A DNA stretch of 64,000 nucleotides from Taxillus chinensis. Its lineage: Eukaryota; Streptophyta; Magnoliopsida; Santalales; Loranthaceae. The stretch is from contig CM042088.1 in NCBI GenBank assembly GCA_023512835.1, positions 2,720,078 to 2,784,077 of the forward strand. The letters are read 5' to 3'. Made by a program: the position numbers and the translations under genes. The notes beneath the pieces were generated by a model. The model was not told the origin of the DNA. It worked only from the letters and a program-made list of their open reading frames with translations, and made no database searches. Positions 62,962 through 64,000 of this stretch are shown one piece after another (the first letter of the stretch is position 1; the number at the start of each line of letters is the position of its first letter).

Positions 62962-64000
62962 TTATCCTTTGATCCATCGGTTTTTGCACCACCCCGGAAA
63001 ACTCACTACATTCTTCGATGTCATGTCCCTGCGACGTCTTGTGGTATGGGCATTGTTTTTCCATATGTACCCCCTTCTCTGCTTCTGATGTGTCTTTGGC
63101 TTGTACATATCCATGTTCTTGTAACAATTGAAACAAATATACCTTTTCATATGTATTTGAGAAGCCTTCTCCAATCGTCCTTCAGTCTCGATACTAGCTA
63201 CATTATTGGAGTGTTCTGGGAGAGGGTTGCCGTTCACATTTGGCGTCCCCGTCATTGTGGAAAAATCTAACCAATTTGCATCTTTCAAAGCTTGGACCTT
63301 CCTCTTGAACGCTATGCAGTTTTCAATATCATGTCCTACTCCACCAGCATGATACACGCATCTAACATCTGGTTTGTAACAAGCCGGGGGAGGAGACCTT
63401 ATTTCTCCCAAGGGTGTAGGGAGTACCAACCTTGCTTCTAAAAGCTTGGGATATAATTCCGCATATGTCATTGGAATTGGATCAAACTCTTGTCGTGGCC
63501 GACGAGGGGCCTGATTCAATCTCGCATGTTGGGTTTGGGCCCTTGGTTGCCCCTATCCTTGGAATGTGGGTCTAGGTCCTTCCGGAGCTGATGCCCTTGG
63601 TTGCTCTTGGTATGGTGCTCTCGGTTGAAATGGGTTTGGTGCCATTGGATATGGAAATGGAACCCCTCCTTGTGGCAAATAGGGCGTGAATTGGGGAGCA
63701 GGAGCAGGTGCAGCATAGGCAGCTACTGGTGATCCTCTGTAGTACCCTAGTGCTTGGTAGAATGTTGGTTGTATTGTTGGGTGCGATTGATATACTAGGT
63801 TGGTCTCATTTTCTTTCTTCTTTGCCGGTGGTTGAAACCTTTTTGATGCCTCGGCCACATCACCCTTTAGCTTTCCTCCTTTAATGCCACTTTCAACACG
63901 TTCACCAGATGCGACCAAGTCTGCAAAGCTGCTAGAGACGTTGCCAATCAATTTCTCATAGTAAACGTCTTTTAGCGTGTTGATGAAAAGAGTAGTGAGT
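62962..64000 (-). pseudogene. G2 gag, truncated by window end
   Basis: Frame fragments IGNVSSSFADLVASGERVE, KKENETNLVYQS, NPFQPRAPYQEQPRAS, RPRQEFDPIPMTYAELYPK and the zinc-binding-like CVYHAGGVGHDIENCIAFK (CX3HX4H-C type). A TAG at 63553-63555 and a frameshift near 63130 break it. The capsid N-terminus and ORF1 lie beyond the right edge. Confidence 0.85.

Larger units (their letters stand above)
43414..64000 (-). mobile_element. C1: Sirevirus-like copia element inserted in G1, itself split by G2
   Basis: On the minus strand the order is gag (54931 down), protease, integrase, RT, RNase H (to 49272), a 1.7-kb spacer, a third ORF (47575-44852), polypurine tract and 3' LTR (44708-43414). The large gag with a coiled coil, two zinc knuckles and an extra ORF after pol fit the Sirevirus genus. 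Its gag start is separated from its own 5' LTR by G2 (from 54934), so its right end lies outside. The left boundary falls in G1 ORF1; ATAAG (43409-43413) would be its left TSD. All main genes carry lesions. Confidence 0.85.
54934..64000 (-). mobile_element. G2: Ogre-like gypsy element inserted at the C1 gag start
   Basis: It runs on the minus strand: gag (64000 down), protease, intron, RT, RNase H, archaeal-type RNase H, integrase (to 57681), repeat-rich 3' untranslated region, polypurine tract and 3' LTR. The order and most sequence match G1. Its left edge (54934) directly abuts GTATG, the last two bases of the C1 leader plus the gag ATG, so GTATG is the expected TSD. The 5' LTR is outside the window. 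It has fewer stops than G1 and is therefore probably younger. Confidence 0.9.

Noticed and set aside
1..64000. tRNA, rRNA or intact host genes
   Set aside because: None could be recognised by eye; a tRNAscan or Infernal run would be needed to exclude small RNA genes.

Overview
This is plant nuclear DNA, probably from a eudicot, made almost entirely of LTR retrotransposons nested in one another. The evidence is Ty3/gypsy elements with the plant Tat/Ogre layout (second, archaeal-type RNase H and a pol intron), Ty1/copia elements of Sirevirus type, an Athila-type primer binding site, and AT-rich spacers. No intact host gene, tRNA or rRNA gene was recognised. The species cannot be named from the sequence.

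Layout. 1-1017: tail of an Ogre/Tat-type LTR. 1018-5424: old, G/T-skewed, non-coding gypsy remnant ending in a polypurine tract and an LTR stump. 5425-7126: solo LTR A with a perfect 5-bp target-site duplication (TSD). 7138-8772: mosaic LTR B. 8773-14460: 3' end of a decayed copia element (P1), with solo LTR S1 inside its RNase H and solo LTR T1 inside its LTR. 14461-18421: unassigned AT-rich DNA with a MULE transposase remnant and a perfect 31-bp palindrome. 18422-18601: copia gag scrap. 18602-22048: LTR T2, holding a 500-bp assembly gap and two copia LTRs in opposite orientation (L2, L3). 22104-22639: foldback repeat.

23847-64000 is a nested stack read on the minus strand. Ogre-like element G1 (3' LTR from 23847, internal region to 43413) is the oldest. 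The young non-autonomous element N1 (26178-32911, on the plus strand) sits in its 3' LTR. Sirevirus-like copia C1 (from 43414) is inserted in its ORF1. A second Ogre-like copy, G2 (from 54934), is inserted in C1 next to the gag start codon. The 5' LTRs of G1, C1 and G2 all lie beyond the right edge.

The most notable system is the extra reading frame of C1 downstream of pol (44852-47575). It is one frame of about 908 codons with two in-frame stops. It joins a plant-transposon-protein-like N-terminal domain, a Pro/Ser/Ala-rich linker with a SUMO-interacting-motif-like stretch, and a C-terminal Ulp1-like cysteine protease domain in which His, Asp, Gln and Cys can all be seen. A TATA-like box and a pyrimidine-rich leader precede it. 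Also notable are a pro/pol intron conserved in G1 and G2, a G-patch-like segment after their protease, and a U3 module shared by LTRs with different ends (A, B and N1). Most coding regions are broken by stops or frameshifts; only N1 looks recent, with LTRs about 1.2% diverged by eye.
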